Origin: Stropharia rugosoannulata
Taxonomy: Eukaryota; Basidiomycota; Agaricomycetes; Agaricales; Strophariaceae
Length of the DNA: 64,000 nucleotides
Assembly: GCA_028532985.1 (NCBI GenBank)
Contig: JANCIK010000008.1
Coordinates: 2,852,001 to 2,916,000 of the forward strand
Direction of reading: 5' to 3'
A model generated the notes under the pieces. That model ran no database searches. It was not told the origin of the DNA and saw only the letters and a program-made list of their open reading frames with translations. Below are positions 25,259 to 37,693 of this stretch, one piece after another. The translations under genes were made by a program, and so were the position numbers. The first letter of the stretch is position 1. Every line of letters starts with the position of its first letter.

Positions 25259-25950
25259 ATGTCTGCACGAAGCCCCCTGTTAGTATGCCTAGGTCAAACC
25301 CTGCAGAAGACGTTACTCATTGTCGACATGTGTTCAACAGCTCGGCAATCTTCCTCTTGCATATTGCACTCGAAATTCCAGTAGCAATTCAAGGACTATG
25401 GTCTCCAACGGGATTACCCTTCATGCAGTTGAATAACACAGCTGTTGTCTTTTTGAAGGCGTGTAATTACTATCCTGCAATCCTACAACTTCACTGACCA
25501 TGGCACGATCTTATTTACAGATGTATTCTGCTCTGGTCTTTGCATCATGCATTGCCTCGCTCTTATGTTTTAACCTTCCCGGTACGCTTCAATTATATAC
25601 GACAAATAGTGCTCGTTTAACTGATATTTACATTCAACACCCATTATTACCCATATCAAACCATCCTTCGCTCAATTGTGCGATCGCAATGTTTCCCATT
25701 TCAACCAGAATTCTTGCCTGGAAAGCGTGCGCTGGCCATCGCATTAACAGTCTACCACACTGTATGCTCGACGATCCTATATCAGGCTCCCCGCTTTATC
25801 CCGCACTCGTTCGGCTCCCTGGCCGAGGCATGGAGGGTCACGCCCGAGAACGTATGGGGCACCGCACACGGTTTTATTGGGCTCGGAATGGTTGTATGGT
25901 GGCAATCCACGGTCCACTTGGCACAAATGGCGCGCGCAGCGCAGCGGTAG
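25259..25950 (+). CDS. Small four-helix membrane protein, family unknown
   Basis: About 145 residues in four exons. Hydrophobic helices run through SAIFLLHIALEIPVAIQGLW, MYSALVFASCIASLLCF, ALAIALTVYHTVCSTILYQ and WGTAHGFIGLGMVVWWQSTV. The short acidic-aromatic loop between helices three and four contains GSLAEAWRVTPENVWG. The second intron appears to have a GC donor (AAG/GCGTGT) because only that join keeps the downstream frame. It is compact enough to be a complete gene and is divergent from the kinesin. I do not recognise the family; an integral membrane role in an intracellular membrane is the most that can be inferred. Confidence 0.6.
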
Positions 25951-26613
25951 ATCGTCCAGTAATGCGTCTGGGAGACATAATGGGTATCAGCCACGCAGTG
26001 TAGTGCTCTTCTATCTAATGCTATACTTCCGCCCTCCATGCAGGCTTAGTGATAGATCACTCAGCCAAGACATCCTGTGTGTACTGGTCATGTTACCAAT
26101 AACGAAAAGACAGAAAAATCCACACCGACGCGGACACTGGTTCACTCAGACCAACGTATCATCCTATCCTCACAACTTTGATAATTAAATGATGGAGAAC
26201 AATTCGCGAACACCTGGATCTGTCAAATAAGTCATTTAATATCAGGAACACCTACGGCGATTGCAGCACAAATTTGCCTCACAGCTTCGAACATCGCTGG
26301 CGTGATTCAACAAACGTCGCTATGATATGATCTGTCTTGACTTTCGTGGCATCAAAATATTTTATAAGTAGTAGATGATATCTTTCGATTTTTCAGTAGC
26401 AACATTATCAAGCTGTCCTTAAAATACCTTGCGAAGACGTCTCTTCGAACAGCCTTATGTTCCGTTGTGATAAATTTGAGCACAGTGGAGCTGTTATCCA
26501 ACCTTGAGTTTAAGCAGTTGTATGGACACCAAATGATTGAGTTGGGCATGTCATTCATTGATACTTATACAAAATACAAGGTCAATACAGGAATTGAGTT
26601 GATTCGATGTTTC
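25951..26613. other. Convergent intergenic gap
   Basis: No gene is seen between the small membrane protein and the MFS transporter, which converge here. Confidence 0.45.
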
Positions 26614-28496
26614 CTAAGCTCGACCGGAGGGCTTGCTTGGTATGGCCATCCACGCTATCATCATTAAAACTGTGAGTCCCACCAATCTACGGAGCCAAAC
26701 AGCAGAGCATTAGTGACCCAACCTGATATTGAGCAATGCGGCAGGAGCTTACATCGGCGGCATCACCTGCAAACCGGCTTTCGATGCAATTGCACCTGTC
26801 ACAAACGGCATCAACGCACTTCCTGTCTGTCCGAAGCCAGCGATCCACCCTATAGAGCCGGTGAGCATATACGCTGGCAAAAGACGCACTGCCTGGTTGA
26901 CCGCGACTGGGTACATGGGCCCGAGAAAGACACCCATGAAGCTTGCGACTACTGCGTTCGCGATGAGAGACGGTACGCGCCAGATGACTATTTCGCCTCT
27001 ATCATGATAGTACTGTAATTAGGGGGAAGAAAAAGAATGTTCGTATCGATGCTTACGCTATACAGAATAGAGAATATAAAATGATAGCTTTTCTTTCACC
27101 AATCTGCAACGAACACTTCAGTTTGTGATATTATCAAGTCGGGTGATTGCGCCACTTGCCTTCTGGTTGACTTTGATGAGGATAAATCTACCCAAGGCAG
27201 CACCTGAGTTGCTGTCATCAGTCGACTGCTCGTTCGCATAGAAAACGCCTACCTCCCGAAATCCCCGCCGCGATATAACCAGACGACGGACCGCCTCCGC
27301 GTACGGTGATGATGTATGTTACAATCCACCCTTAGATAATTGCATCAGTCAAGTTATAGCATACTAATTTTTTTTAAATGATACCTGAGAGCGTCACTGT
27401 GACTCCAAGATGTAAAGCGATAAAAAGAGCTATAACATGGGTTGGCCAGCTGTGCATAACTTGTCGGAAAAGGCCGCTTTGATGTTCTGCGGGTATTTCT
27501 GCTACTGTTGGCTCTCCGCCTTGAGTAAGGCAGCCTAATATTCAGCATTTCAGATGGCAATTTACTAGATGACCATAGACAGACATACAATCCAACGATT
27601 TGAACCTAAAGACGTTTAATTGTACTGTTAAATTTATCATGGCCAACCCAAGGGAGATCAGGTAGTAGAAGGACCACCGGTGCTGTTGGGCAAATTGGGT
27701 GGAAGCAAAAGGGGCAAATAGTAGTCCACAGCCTAGATATTGCTCATGATTAGCTGTCACATCTCCCAAGCAATAAAAGGACTATAGTATAATACTCGCC
27801 ATACGCAGAATGTACAATTCCCATTTTTGAGATGGCGTGGTATTTGAGACTGCCCACGAAGCCATTGGCTTGCGCATCCTGGAGGGAGATACCCATGCCA
27901 CTGATGAAGAAGCCTAAAACAAATACGGGGAATGGGGGCCCTGGCGCTTGGATTGCATACGCAGTGAGCTGAAGGACAGATCCAAGTATCAGAGTCTGTG
28001 ATGGGGTTTGTTCAGACAGTACGGTGGAGAGGAGTGAAGGATATAACCTTGCCAAAACCAAGACGGGGTGTGACATAGAGATTAATAATGGACCCCGCCA
28101 TAAATCCCTAGGTCGTTCAGCTTAGAATCATGCGTGTGGAGCATCACCTTTGACCACTCACAAGGCAAGCAAATACAAAAATCAGAGATACAATGATGTA
28201 TTTAACCTAATGCTCCCTCAGTCAAGCATTCTTCGATGAGGATATCTGTACTAATTACTTACTTGATAAACGGTCTGTATGCGAGGAAGAAGAGCACCAG
28301 TACCGCCATCGTTCCATCCGCCGAGGATCAGAGTTAAGCAAAGGGAGAGAAACTGTATCATGGAGGTTCGTTTTTCCTTGGGAGTCCGCTTGTCCTCATT
28401 GGAGGTCGAGGAGACCACATCCACAGCGGGAGACGCCTTCTCGTCTCGTCCATCCTCTGACTGAGGCTTCTCGTTTTTTGAAGTCAGTAGGCTCAT
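26614..28496 (-). CDS. MFS transporter, fungal twelve-helix family (copy 1)
   Basis: A proton-linked or facilitated small-molecule permease of the major facilitator superfamily in the plasma or vacuolar membrane; substrate unknown. The N-terminus is soluble and acidic (MSLLTSKNEKPQSEDGRDEK). TM1 ends with the family motif GGWNDGGTGALLPR, followed by IIVSLIFVFACL, FPVFVLGFFISGMGISLQDA, MGIVHSAYG, YYLISLGLAMINLTV, GWIVTYIITVRGGGPSSGYI and IANAVVASFMGVFLGPMYPV, then SIGWIAGFGQTGSALMPF. It ends MIAWMAIPSKPSGRA. Around ten exons are required. One intron (after AYG) appears to use a GCGAGT donor. Every family motif is present in frame, so the gene looks functional. It shares motif order with the plus-strand copies at 58855 and 61592 but is clearly more diverged. 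Confidence 0.83.
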
Positions 28497-29608
28497 GGTG
28501 GTCTTTTCTCTGTGTGAGCTTGAGGTTCTCCTCAAGGCTATGGTGGAACGAGGCTCGTTCCCACCTTAGTGTACTTTAAGGGCATGGTTGAAGTCAGTTT
28601 GTCCGAGGTTTGACCGCGCATGAGAAAATATCTATTCCTGTGTTTCCTGAGGTAAGCAATCCATGGCCCTCGTCGACTCAGGAGCCTCCTGGAGCATTGC
28701 AGGGTAGTGCGAGGCAAGTAGCCGACCGTATTCAAGATGAGCTGGCCGAGGTTTATCCGACGGCGCCTCTATGAGTGTGGGTGCTGGTGTCAATTTCGGA
28801 AATACCCAGGCAGTCTTCTTGTGTTTCGAAGTCCGCCAGAGTCCCCTATCTCCTGTGAGTTGCCTGTGACCCACCGTTTGCGCACTATTTATTGACTACT
28901 TATCTCCTTCATATAGTACCTAATCATCACTCTGACCAGTGAAACCTCGAGTAGAATTCCCAGTTGATAATATTAGCAGCAGGTTGAATAAGATCCGAGA
29001 CGAGTCAAGGAAGTTCTCTGCCACGACATGTTAACACCAGCTGCTTTGAAGTGGTCTGATAATTAACTCCTTGCGCTTGCGTGATAACGACCGAGTCGGA
29101 CATGAGGCCTTGAGGAGCTCTAACGATCACAAATTCTTGGCCTTGTCAAAGGCCTGTATGCTAGAGCAAAGTGTCTTTTTCAAAACTCACTCATTAATAA
29201 TGTGGCTGAATGTTGCTGCTTCTTCCATTATTAAAGACGCAGCCTAATACTACAAGGAAAGTACAGAAACAAACGTGCTACGTAACGACTGTGTTCGTTT
29301 TAATTGAGATAAAATAAAATAAGTTAATAATAATAACCGGCGTACTACATACTAGACTGGATCTGTGAATGTAGGATCCATGCGACGAACATGAGCTCGC
29401 CGTATCACAAGGCGAATACATGTGCACTCACCGATCGAAGGCCAGTCACTATGTCTTCCTCCATAAATAGTACTCTATACTGGTATCTGCTGCGCTATCC
29501 TGCGCAATAAAGTCAAAAGGGCATAAAAGGGAGTTTCTGAATAATCCAACAGTAAGTAAACCGTCAAAAAGTATACAGTAGACTTACAAATAAAATGTCA
29601 GTCATATG
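28497..29608. other. Intergenic region, no gene seen
   Basis: About 1.1 kb of AT-rich sequence with only short unsupported ORFs. It includes the MFS copy 1 promoter and the 3' flank of the next gene. Confidence 0.45.
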
Positions 29609-30305
29609 TCATAGCTGGTATGTACAGACAAGGCGTGTTTCCCCGCGCGCGTTTGTTGAACGAAACGAAATCTCTGCGCGAGCATATGGATTTGGCATGG
29701 CCTTCCTATTGGTCATTTGAATGGTAATAAGAGTTCCAAGCTCAATCGAGAGAGCCAGCGCTTCTTGCACAATCTTTGGATTCGTCATGAGCGTCACGCC
29801 GAAAACCGTCTCCATAACAGCGGGGTCCATTTGAACATGTCCGATAGAGGTGTTCCCTAGAAATATAAATGAGCCGGTCAGTCACAGCGCTGTGCATCTT
29901 TGTTCCAGACGCACCTGATGAGCGATGCGGATCCTGCAGTGACCACCTCTCAGGAACAACTATTGACCAGTTCATCAATCCTGTTCTTGAAGATGGAGCG
30001 GTAAAGCGGAAGATTGCAGATCGTAATATTGCTCGTTTGTCCAGTCCGCGAAAATAGTCCCGGAATAGGAACTCGTACGAGGTATATGAGAGGGACGAGT
30101 TTCCATGTGCGCAGTGGAAAGGGAATCCTGCTCGTATGAGTGCAAGGTCGGTTTGCTTCAGTAAAGAACGCAATTCGACTTTGGTATTGATAAGGTCATA
30201 ATTGTAGTCTTGGTCGTAACGGAGTGTTCCAACAGAGTGCTTGCTTGGAGATGCGTAGGATGGAAATGTAACTTGGGGAATGCCGAGTGGTGCAACGAAA
30301 GCCAT
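29609..30305 (-). CDS. Hypothetical protein, family unknown
   Basis: Two exons encode about 210 residues. An intron with a GTGCGT donor after HRSS joins it to GNTSIGHVQMDPAVMETVFG; without it the frame ends soon after. The visible sequence is mixed alpha/beta and soluble: MAFVAPLGIPQVTFPSYASP, LRSLLKQTDLALIRAGFPFH, NPKIVQEALALSIELGTLIT. No signal peptide or membrane helix is present. The length and even composition argue for a real gene, but there is no recognised motif and no informative neighbour. Confidence 0.5.
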
Positions 30306-32263
30306 GTTGAATTAGAGAATATTAAGTAATGTGAGCCAGTAGAAATAATAGAATAGATAGTAGAAGTTGAAACGAAGAGAAGATAGAAAGCCTTGGCCTT
30401 GCAAGGAGAGGAATAAGTGAAAAAGTACAGCTGAAGGGACATACCATTGCTCAGCACTGGCTTTTATGCTTATTGTACTTTGTACCCATCATATCGGCGT
30501 GATACATCGGCTCCCCATATTGATTGCGGCTTTGGCGCCATTTACAAGAGGCAGGACAAAAGAAACTCCTTCACGCGAGAAGAATAACTCTGGAAAGGCT
30601 ACGTGGAAACAGATGATGCTAGTACAAGACCGGAAACCTGTACTGAGTAGGATCGCCCACAGAATGATGTGTTGATGATATGATGGCATACACAGCCGGA
30701 CAACAACAATGATGATTAACCATATAAAAATAGAACATTGTAATTATGAACTGATGCATATGCACTCGATATCTGACTTAACAACCTATTAAGCAACTAT
30801 ATTTGAAGTAAAATATACAGTATCCAAGATACTGCTTGATATTCTGTGTCGTGTGACTACAATTAAATACTGTTCCCTGGGTCGAAGTAAGTAGTGGTTA
30901 CTTTTTATGTCTAAGAAGCCGTCATATTTCCCACTTTTAATTTGTACCAGCCTACATAGCAGCAGCGAGAGGGCAGTACACGTAGCGACAAAGAGGTCCT
31001 AATACGTTTCCATAATTTCAAAGATTAGAGTGCGTTATGATGAGAGACTTGAACTCACTAACCGCGATATCACCGGAGTAGGTCGATCTTCGTGATTGAT
31101 AGCTTCGGTCAAGATTGAAGGAATACATCCAACCGTTGTCAAGTCTATCCTGTAAGGTGCTCAGCTCAGTCTGTATCGCACCTCATTAAAAAGCTTCGGT
31201 TAAGCTTCATAATTCTTTATCCCAGCAACAAGTGATTAACAGAAATTCCGATGTCTTCAAAAGTGACAGTTTCGCCAAGTTAGATAATCAAGACAACTCT
31301 TGCCAGCAGTTAAAAAAACACACCGTAAAAGATTGCTCCTCTCCAACTATACATCAGTACCAAAAAACATTGATTTGCTGTGGTTATTGTTATCATTACA
31401 GGCCCGTCAAGTGCATCAGCCACCAATATCCTACATATACTTCACCTCTCTATACTTAGGAGACTACCAACGCCACAAGCACACATTAAGGGACGAGTAA
31501 AATATATCAAGCTGATTTAGAGTACATAGTCATGGTAGACACAGGATAACTAAAAATAGATCCTGAAAGATTTGCAGACTCTACAAGCTGTGGCGACGCT
31601 TTGAATTCCGTGGTCGACAAGCACACAACCCGTTCTTGATGACGTGTAAGCTATATCTGCATAAGTACAAACCAGGGTGAATACTCAGCTGAGGCGCGTG
31701 GGCGGGCGCCTCTCGGCTGGATTATGTCGTCAACAGCCCGGCAGCCCGGCTCCCTTGTACTTGATGCCTTGTGCAATGTGCCATGATACTAAGTATATTC
31801 AAATATGCTATGCCTTTATTCTTGAACGTAAATTATAACACTTGAACATTCTAGTATTTGTTCTTTTTTCATTCAATACTCATCCATATGATTTCAGAAT
31901 CATGTCCCTTCCTACGAGTTTCACCTAATACTGACGATGATTCAGGGACAATTGTTCTATGTCTGTGTACACCGGAAGTGGCTAGTACCGCGATTTCATT
32001 TAGTCATTGATTGATGGAACTTAACAGCCACTGATACTTATGAAGAGTTATAAATGATCAAGAAATGATCATCCTTCACTATTTTCGTTCAAGGGGCAGC
32101 TAAGGGGCAGCTTGATTCCACCCAAGACTTCACAGGCGGTAACTCTTCGTGAACTCTCTATGCTCAAGTATATACGCTTAGGCTAAGGACTCGTGATACC
32201 GCAAGGATTAATATATGTATCCAGCACGCGCGTACTAAGGTTGGCCCTGACAGCGACCCGAGG
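30306..32263. other. Gene-free AT-rich region
   Basis: Roughly 2 kb with no ORF longer than about 75 codons that looks coding. A short GC-rich island sits at 31690-31760 and GC content rises again after 32220 towards the dehydratase promoter. I see no transposon ends or terminal repeats. Confidence 0.45.
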
Positions 32264-32287
32264 CGGACATCCGGCCCGTGCGGTCCG
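32264..32287. promoter_or_regulatory. Paired CGG/CCG half-sites, possible zinc-cluster factor site
   Basis: Within 24 nt there are CGG-N4-CCG (32264-32273) and CGG-N1-CCG (32281-32287), and the outer arms CGGAC and GTCCG form an inverted repeat. Zn2Cys6 regulators of fungal sugar catabolism bind such paired triplets. The site is about 265-290 nt before the dehydratase start codon. Function is inferred from the motif only. Confidence 0.3.
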
Positions 32288-32415
32288 TCAGCGGAGAGGC
32301 GCAAGCACGGCGGGGCACAAGCGGGTCGTCAACTGATCTCATTCACGCCCGCTGGAAGTTTCGGGAATTACAATGGATGAGCTCATCTGACGCCGGGTGA
32401 CAATACCTCTCTGAC

Positions 32416-32423
32416 ATATAAGG
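32416..32423 (+). promoter_or_regulatory. Candidate TATA box of the dehydratase gene
   Basis: An ATATAAGG element lies about 130 nt before the start codon at 32551, at a usual distance for a fungal core promoter. Confidence 0.4.
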
Positions 32424-32550
32424 CGGTATAACTGGTACTTAACTCCTACGACGTCGACCGATCTCATAACAGCTCCAGTAAAGGCACAATCGAATCAAAA
32501 CCAAACCAAACCGCTGTTCTTCAACGATCTGCAAACACCTTATAGAAAAT

Positions 32551-34725
32551 ATGGTGAAGATTACCGGATACAGGACACATGGTGTGCTTAAACCCTCGTC
32601 ATACCCTCTGCTATACGGTTTGACACTTTTGCTTCAGATGTCCGTTTTCCGACATCACTTACAGGTGATGGCACCGACGCCATGTGAGTTTGGTTGAGCT
32701 GACGTACATATGATTTGGGACTCATTATCACAGGAATACGGACTGCGACTACTCTTCTGCATATGTCGCACTCATAACGGAGTCAGACTTGGTCGGCTAC
32801 GGTATGACTTTCACTATTGGCCGAGGAAATGACATCGTCAGTATATTTGCTTAATCTCAACGATTTCTACCTGTTACACTTACATGATCAAAAATTCATT
32901 CTCTGAACATTCTTTGTCATGCAACTCCTAGGTTTGTATGGCAATCAAAGAAGTGGCGAAACGTCTCATAGGCAAGGAAACAGAGGATCTCTTCGCAGAC
33001 ATGGGCAAGGCTTGGGACTATATGATGGCTGACCCACAGTTGCGCTGGTAAGTCGCATTTTATTCACCGTTCAGATCGCACATTTTTTTCTGACTCGATG
33101 ATGTTTTAATAGGATTGGTCCGGAGAAGGGTGTCATCCACATAGCCACAGGTGCAGTCAATAATGCCCTTTGGGATATGTATGCCCGTGCGCGCAGCAAG
33201 CCACTCTGGAAACTCATTGTTGACTTCACCCCAGTAAGTATTGCGTTACCTTTTTTTAAATACTTTTTAGTCTCGGGCCGATTCTTGATCTTTGATTTTC
33301 ATAAGCAGACTGCAAATGCATACACAATCCATGTTTGATTACCCATTGCATGTGTGGATGTGCTTGAATCATGCTCTCTTCTAATTCTAATCTCATACAT
33401 GTTTCATACTCACCATCAACCCGATAGGAAGAGTTTGTTCGTGCCACGACCTTCCGTTACATCTCAGACGCAATCACGCCTGATGAAGCGCTCGCCCTTC
33501 TTTCAGACCTTGCACCCACAAAAGCCGGGCGCGAAGCGAAAGTGCGCGAGATCGGGTACCCAGCCTACGTGACCTCTGCTGGGTGGCTAGGGTACACAGA
33601 CGAGAAGGTTGCGCGACTCACGCGCGAGGCAGTGGAACAGGGATTCACTCATTTCAAGATGAAGGTGGGAGCGAGCGTAGAGGACGATGTGAGACGCGGA
33701 AACTTGATTCGCTCCATTATAGACGACCCTCAATATCTCCCTGAATGGAGGAAAGTCGACATCCAAAGAGGCGAGATGAAAGGTCTCGAAGGCAAGAACG
33801 CGGGTCCGACAGGGGCGGTGCTCATGATTGACGCCAACCAGGTCTGGGAAGTCAGTCAGGCGGTGGAGTATGTGAGCAAGCTACGAGAAATCAGGCCTTG
33901 GTAAACGCATTTCTACTGATTCATTTTACCGCCAGTCCCTTACACTGCCATAGGTTTATTGAAGAGCCGACGGCGCCTGATGATATTCTCGGTCACGCTG
34001 CTGTGCGCACAGCTCTCAAGCCTCTAGGGATAGGTGTAGCAACTGGCGAGCACGCTCACAACCGCATGGTGTTCAAACAACTCCTCCAGGCCAACGCTTT
34101 GGATGTAGTCCAACTGGACTCGTGTCGCCTCGCAGGCGTTACCGAGGTCTTGAGCGTGCTGCTTCTGAGTAAGAAGTGCGTTCGACACTGATAACTGTAC
34201 TTAAAACTAAACGCTGATGGGATGTATGTGAATCCAGGTTTGGCATCCCCGTTTGCCCACATGCAGGCGGTGTGGGACTGTGCGAGTACGTCATCCATCT
34301 CAGGTGCGGTTACGTCTCTATTTAAGCGCCCAATATGTTGCTGACTAAGCTATGGGCGCCTTTTGATGTGGGATTTGGACCTACCAGTCTCATAGACTAT
34401 ATCGCTGTCTCTGGATCTATGGAGCGCAATGTGCTCGAATTTGTGGATCACCTGCATGAGCATTTCCTTACCCCGTGTTCTATAAACAAACAGGGGCGGT
34501 ATAACGTCCCTGAGAACCCTAATGAGGGATACAGGTGAAGTCATTGCCCTTTTTGGATGCAATTATAAAAACTGATATAAGCTCCGTTTCGTTCTCCCCT
34601 TGAATTCAAACAGCATCGAGATGCGTCAGTCGAGCATAGCAGAGTTTGAGTGGCCCAATGGAACATACTGGGTTGGACGTCGTAGCCAGGAAGAAGGGGC
34701 GTCCAAGTCTGTGCCATCGAACTAA
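32551..34725 (+). CDS. Enolase-superfamily sugar-acid dehydratase, L-fuconate dehydratase-like
   Basis: Expected to remove water from L-fuconate or a related acid sugar (mandelate racemase / muconate lactonizing group, ENOSF1-like). The protein is about 435 residues from roughly nine exons, starting [17 protein letters not shown]. The N-terminal capping domain contains [20 protein letters not shown], then [20 protein letters not shown]. The barrel carries the base pair in HFKMKVG (Lys-x-Lys), metal ligands in LMIDANQVW (Asp), [10 protein letters not shown] (Glu) and [11 protein letters not shown] (Glu), and the catalytic His in [11 protein letters not shown]. The C-terminus has the family [20 protein letters not shown]. 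All catalytic residues are present. It may feed deoxy-sugar catabolism; no partner enzyme lies nearby. Confidence 0.9.
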
Positions 34726-35118
34726 GTTAAATACACGTAGTCGAAATATCACGCATCTATACACTCAGGTCTCGGAAAATAAATCCCCCGGTGCAATAGA
34801 TCCACATAATTCCAAATTGTGCTACTCAAACAAAAATGACATGTTTGATTTTGATTGATATAGAGACATTAAAAAGCAGATTTGATCATTTAGAGAACAA
34901 TTAAGTGGTCGCGGAAGCAAGGAGCATACATATCAGGCGTAACTCATAATGTTCTGCTACCTAATCTTCCCGAAAATAGAGCAGAAGCAGGACCATTGCG
35001 CCCTTCTGCATGGATAAATCATGGCACTGAAGTCCTGCAATTGTTTCAAGGTAAAAGTACAATCGGAGAATGTTCCTTTCTAACAGTCTCATATGCAGCA
35101 TTATAATCGAAGAAAATA
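34726..35118. other. Convergent intergenic gap
   Basis: AT-rich 3' flanks of two converging genes, with no gene seen. Confidence 0.5.
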
Positions 35119-37009
35119 TCAAAGCCCCATAAGTGATCGTACTGCACCATCGATAATGCCCCCACATGGATTGCGAATGGCCTGGGTGAAAAGCTTGAAT
35201 CCACCAGTTGGCGACACGCGTACGTCCAAGACGTCGATAGTCTTCAAAATATGTTCCCGGATATAAGGGAAGGCCGACGTGCTAGTATATCTTCTGACTA
35301 TATCAGACATTGACTTCTCGTCCTCGATCTTCAACAAAAATATCTGTGCCATAATGACAGTCATGTCTGGATCCATCTTATGAGTTTTCACATAGTGTTT
35401 CAATGCGCTGGAATTTCTTACCCGCTGCGAGCTGTAGACATCTGTATGCTTCTATTTCTGCGTTCGACAATTGTTTCCCGTCGCGTTCCCTTGGGAAGTC
35501 CTCGTTTCCCATCGTCCGGGGATGCTGTTCTACATGCTTCGCGAACTCTGTCAGAAGCTTTGAAAACAGTTCAAGTCAAATTTTAATCAGCATTCAGGGA
35601 ATATCTTAATGTACCGTCTTGTTCAGTTTCCACCTTTCGCTCCATAGCCCAATCACATCGGGTCTCCATATTCCACACTCATGTCGGGCGTCATCTTCGG
35701 TCAAGATGTCTAATGAGAAAATATTAGTGCATAGAGAATTACGACCTAAAGAATTATAGAATCATGCTATGCCACTCACATGGAGTTCCGTGACTGACCA
35801 GGTCTCAATGGTTAGAATACACGCTCATAATGGTTAGTATGAGACGACGAACCGCATGGAATATCGGTATTTCTCGAGCAAGTCTGCTTGTTGTGCAGCA
35901 GCAAACAGCGTAGACAAACGCAGAGCCATCGAGTGTTCGTCTTTTTCTTTTCCTGTGCTCTCAACCCTAAGGGCTGTTGTTGTGGCTCGGATCAGAGGTC
36001 CCAACCGAGGATCACTGTGGGTTGACTTTTGAACTGTTAAAGGATCATTATTTTCGTTGTTTCACTGAGGTAGTTTAGTCTCACCCTCTGACAGATAAAC
36101 CACAGCCTTTGGGGGAAACGGTCTGCTGAGAAGAGCTCCTCTGAAGTGTTGATTGAATTTATCTTGTGCAACCGATTCCGCTTTATTTTCTAGTTCGACC
36201 TCTCTATCCTCGTCAATGTCTTCTTCTTTCTCCATCAGCTCCTGTAGCTGAAGGTCTACGAATATATCAAATTTAGTGAATACCGCCACGATAGGTACTA
36301 CATTCGACAAAGTAAATCAGATAGAAGCTGATGGGAAAGACGCGAAGGGGCAGCACCGTTGTGTTCCTCGGAAAAGAACAGTTCTTCAGCTTGTTGGATG
36401 GGGCGATCGCGTGTCGCCAGACAGTACCTATAACACACTATTAGAACCTAACACTTATAGGCATGACAGTAATATACCATATGGCATGTAAACGCTTATT
36501 TATGTCTTTTTCACGGGTGCGAGAATCAATGAAATTCTTCACGACTTGGTATTCATCTTCTTGCCCGGCTTCAAACCCCTCGGAGTCATGAACAACGAAT
36601 AAATTGTTATCCTTAAAGCTCATTTCTTTTTCAATATCATGGGTGCCACGCTATCATATCAATAAGTCCTGTGAGACTGCTCTCAAGCGCCAGAAATGCT
36701 GTAATCGTACCGTCGTGCCGGGTTTGTCAGCCTTCAGTTAATATATTGAATAGTTCAGCAAAGCGCTAACAGAGATAGATTTCACAGTCTTACAACTTCC
36801 TCCCCGCACACCTTGTTCCAGCAGACTTTAGCTCGAAATAAGCGCCCAGTGAAACGCCCTCTCACCTTACTGAGGATTGTGGTCTTTCCACATCCACTTT
36901 TGCCGATGATCAGCAGTCGAAATCGTTCCGGAACCTCTTCAGGGCCTCCTGATCTCTTCTGACCATCGTCGTTATCAGAGAGTCTCTGATCAGTGTTAAT
37001 CTCTGCCAT
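35119..37009 (-). CDS. P-loop GTPase of an expanded fungal family (copy 1)
   Basis: A predicted GTP-binding protein of about 425 residues in about nine exons. G1 is LLIIGKSGCGKTTILSK, G3 is FVVHDSEGFEAG (Asp-x-x-Gly) and G4 is VAVFTKFD. An acidic helical insert (EKEEDIDEDREVELENKAES) follows the G domain. A conserved C-terminal half carries DPRLGPLIRATTTALRVEST, LSTLFAAAQQADLLEKYRYS and a terminal block (AEIEAYRCLQLAAD, then MTVIMAQIFLLK). The G-domain layout recalls AIG1/GIMAP and septin-like GTPases; the C-terminal region is a fungal extension I cannot name. The start is MAEINTDQRLSDNDDGQK. No lesion is seen. Two plus-strand paralogues stand at 48876 and 50885, with the same exon order. Confidence 0.78.
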
Positions 37010-37396
37010 CCGGACGCCGTCTTTATCAGTCTTTTAAGTAGTTATCGTTAGGTTCCTTTGAGTGAGACTCGGTAGACAATCCTCATTACCGCCGAGAATG
37101 TTGAGCAACAATGCTTTTCCTGGTACTGGGAAAGCCTTATGGTGGGAGAGGATCAAGCTTGTTTTAATTGTAATCGGATGCCACAAGTCTTTCACATAAC
37201 CTTCAAAGTACTAAATTTGGTGCATGTCAAAAGATGCAGACCAATGGTGGCTATAAGAAGCCTTTTGTAAAGATAGTCAAATACTTGAGCTGCAAGAAGA
37301 TATGGTCCTAAGGAACATACTGGAACATATCGACGCTAGAAGAATCTACCAGCGCCAGCGTTCCTGATCGTAAGGAATATAAACTGTATGAAACCA

Positions 37397-37693
37397 TCAG
37401 AGTGGGCTCGTCAGGAGCTTGAGAAGTCCCATGAGCATCACAACGAAGATGATAGCAAAAATTAGCCATATTTTTGTCCATTGGTCCCGGCGATTCTCGT
37501 GATGGATGTAACACGGTGGGGTTTGAGAATGTATTAGGCTGTGCGTCCAAGCATGACGAGGTGTGCAAGAGCAGTTTTCGGCCCATTCCGCAATAGTTGG
37601 TAGTTCGGAACGCGTTTTGGTGTAAGACGGCATGGTGGAGTAGATGTTGGTCTCGAGCCTGGACTTGGACGACGGGTGGTAGTGCTTGAACAT
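37397..37693 (-). CDS. Possible small single-pass membrane protein
   Basis: An uninterrupted frame of 98 codons with an ATG start ends in one strong hydrophobic helix (IWLIFAIIFVVMLMGLLKLL) and a four-residue tail, the layout of a tail-anchored protein. The N-terminal part is polar and Cys/His-containing (NCSCTPRHAWTHSLIHSQ). It could be the last exon of a longer gene, because ORF pieces with a good donor lie upstream at 37980-38090. No family is recognised and chance is possible. Confidence 0.35.
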   Translation of the reverse strand: MFKHYHPSSKSRLETNIYSTMPSYTKTRSELPTIAEWAENCSCTPRHAWTHSLIHSQTPPCYIHHENRRDQWTKIWLIFAIIFVVMLMGLLKLLTSPL

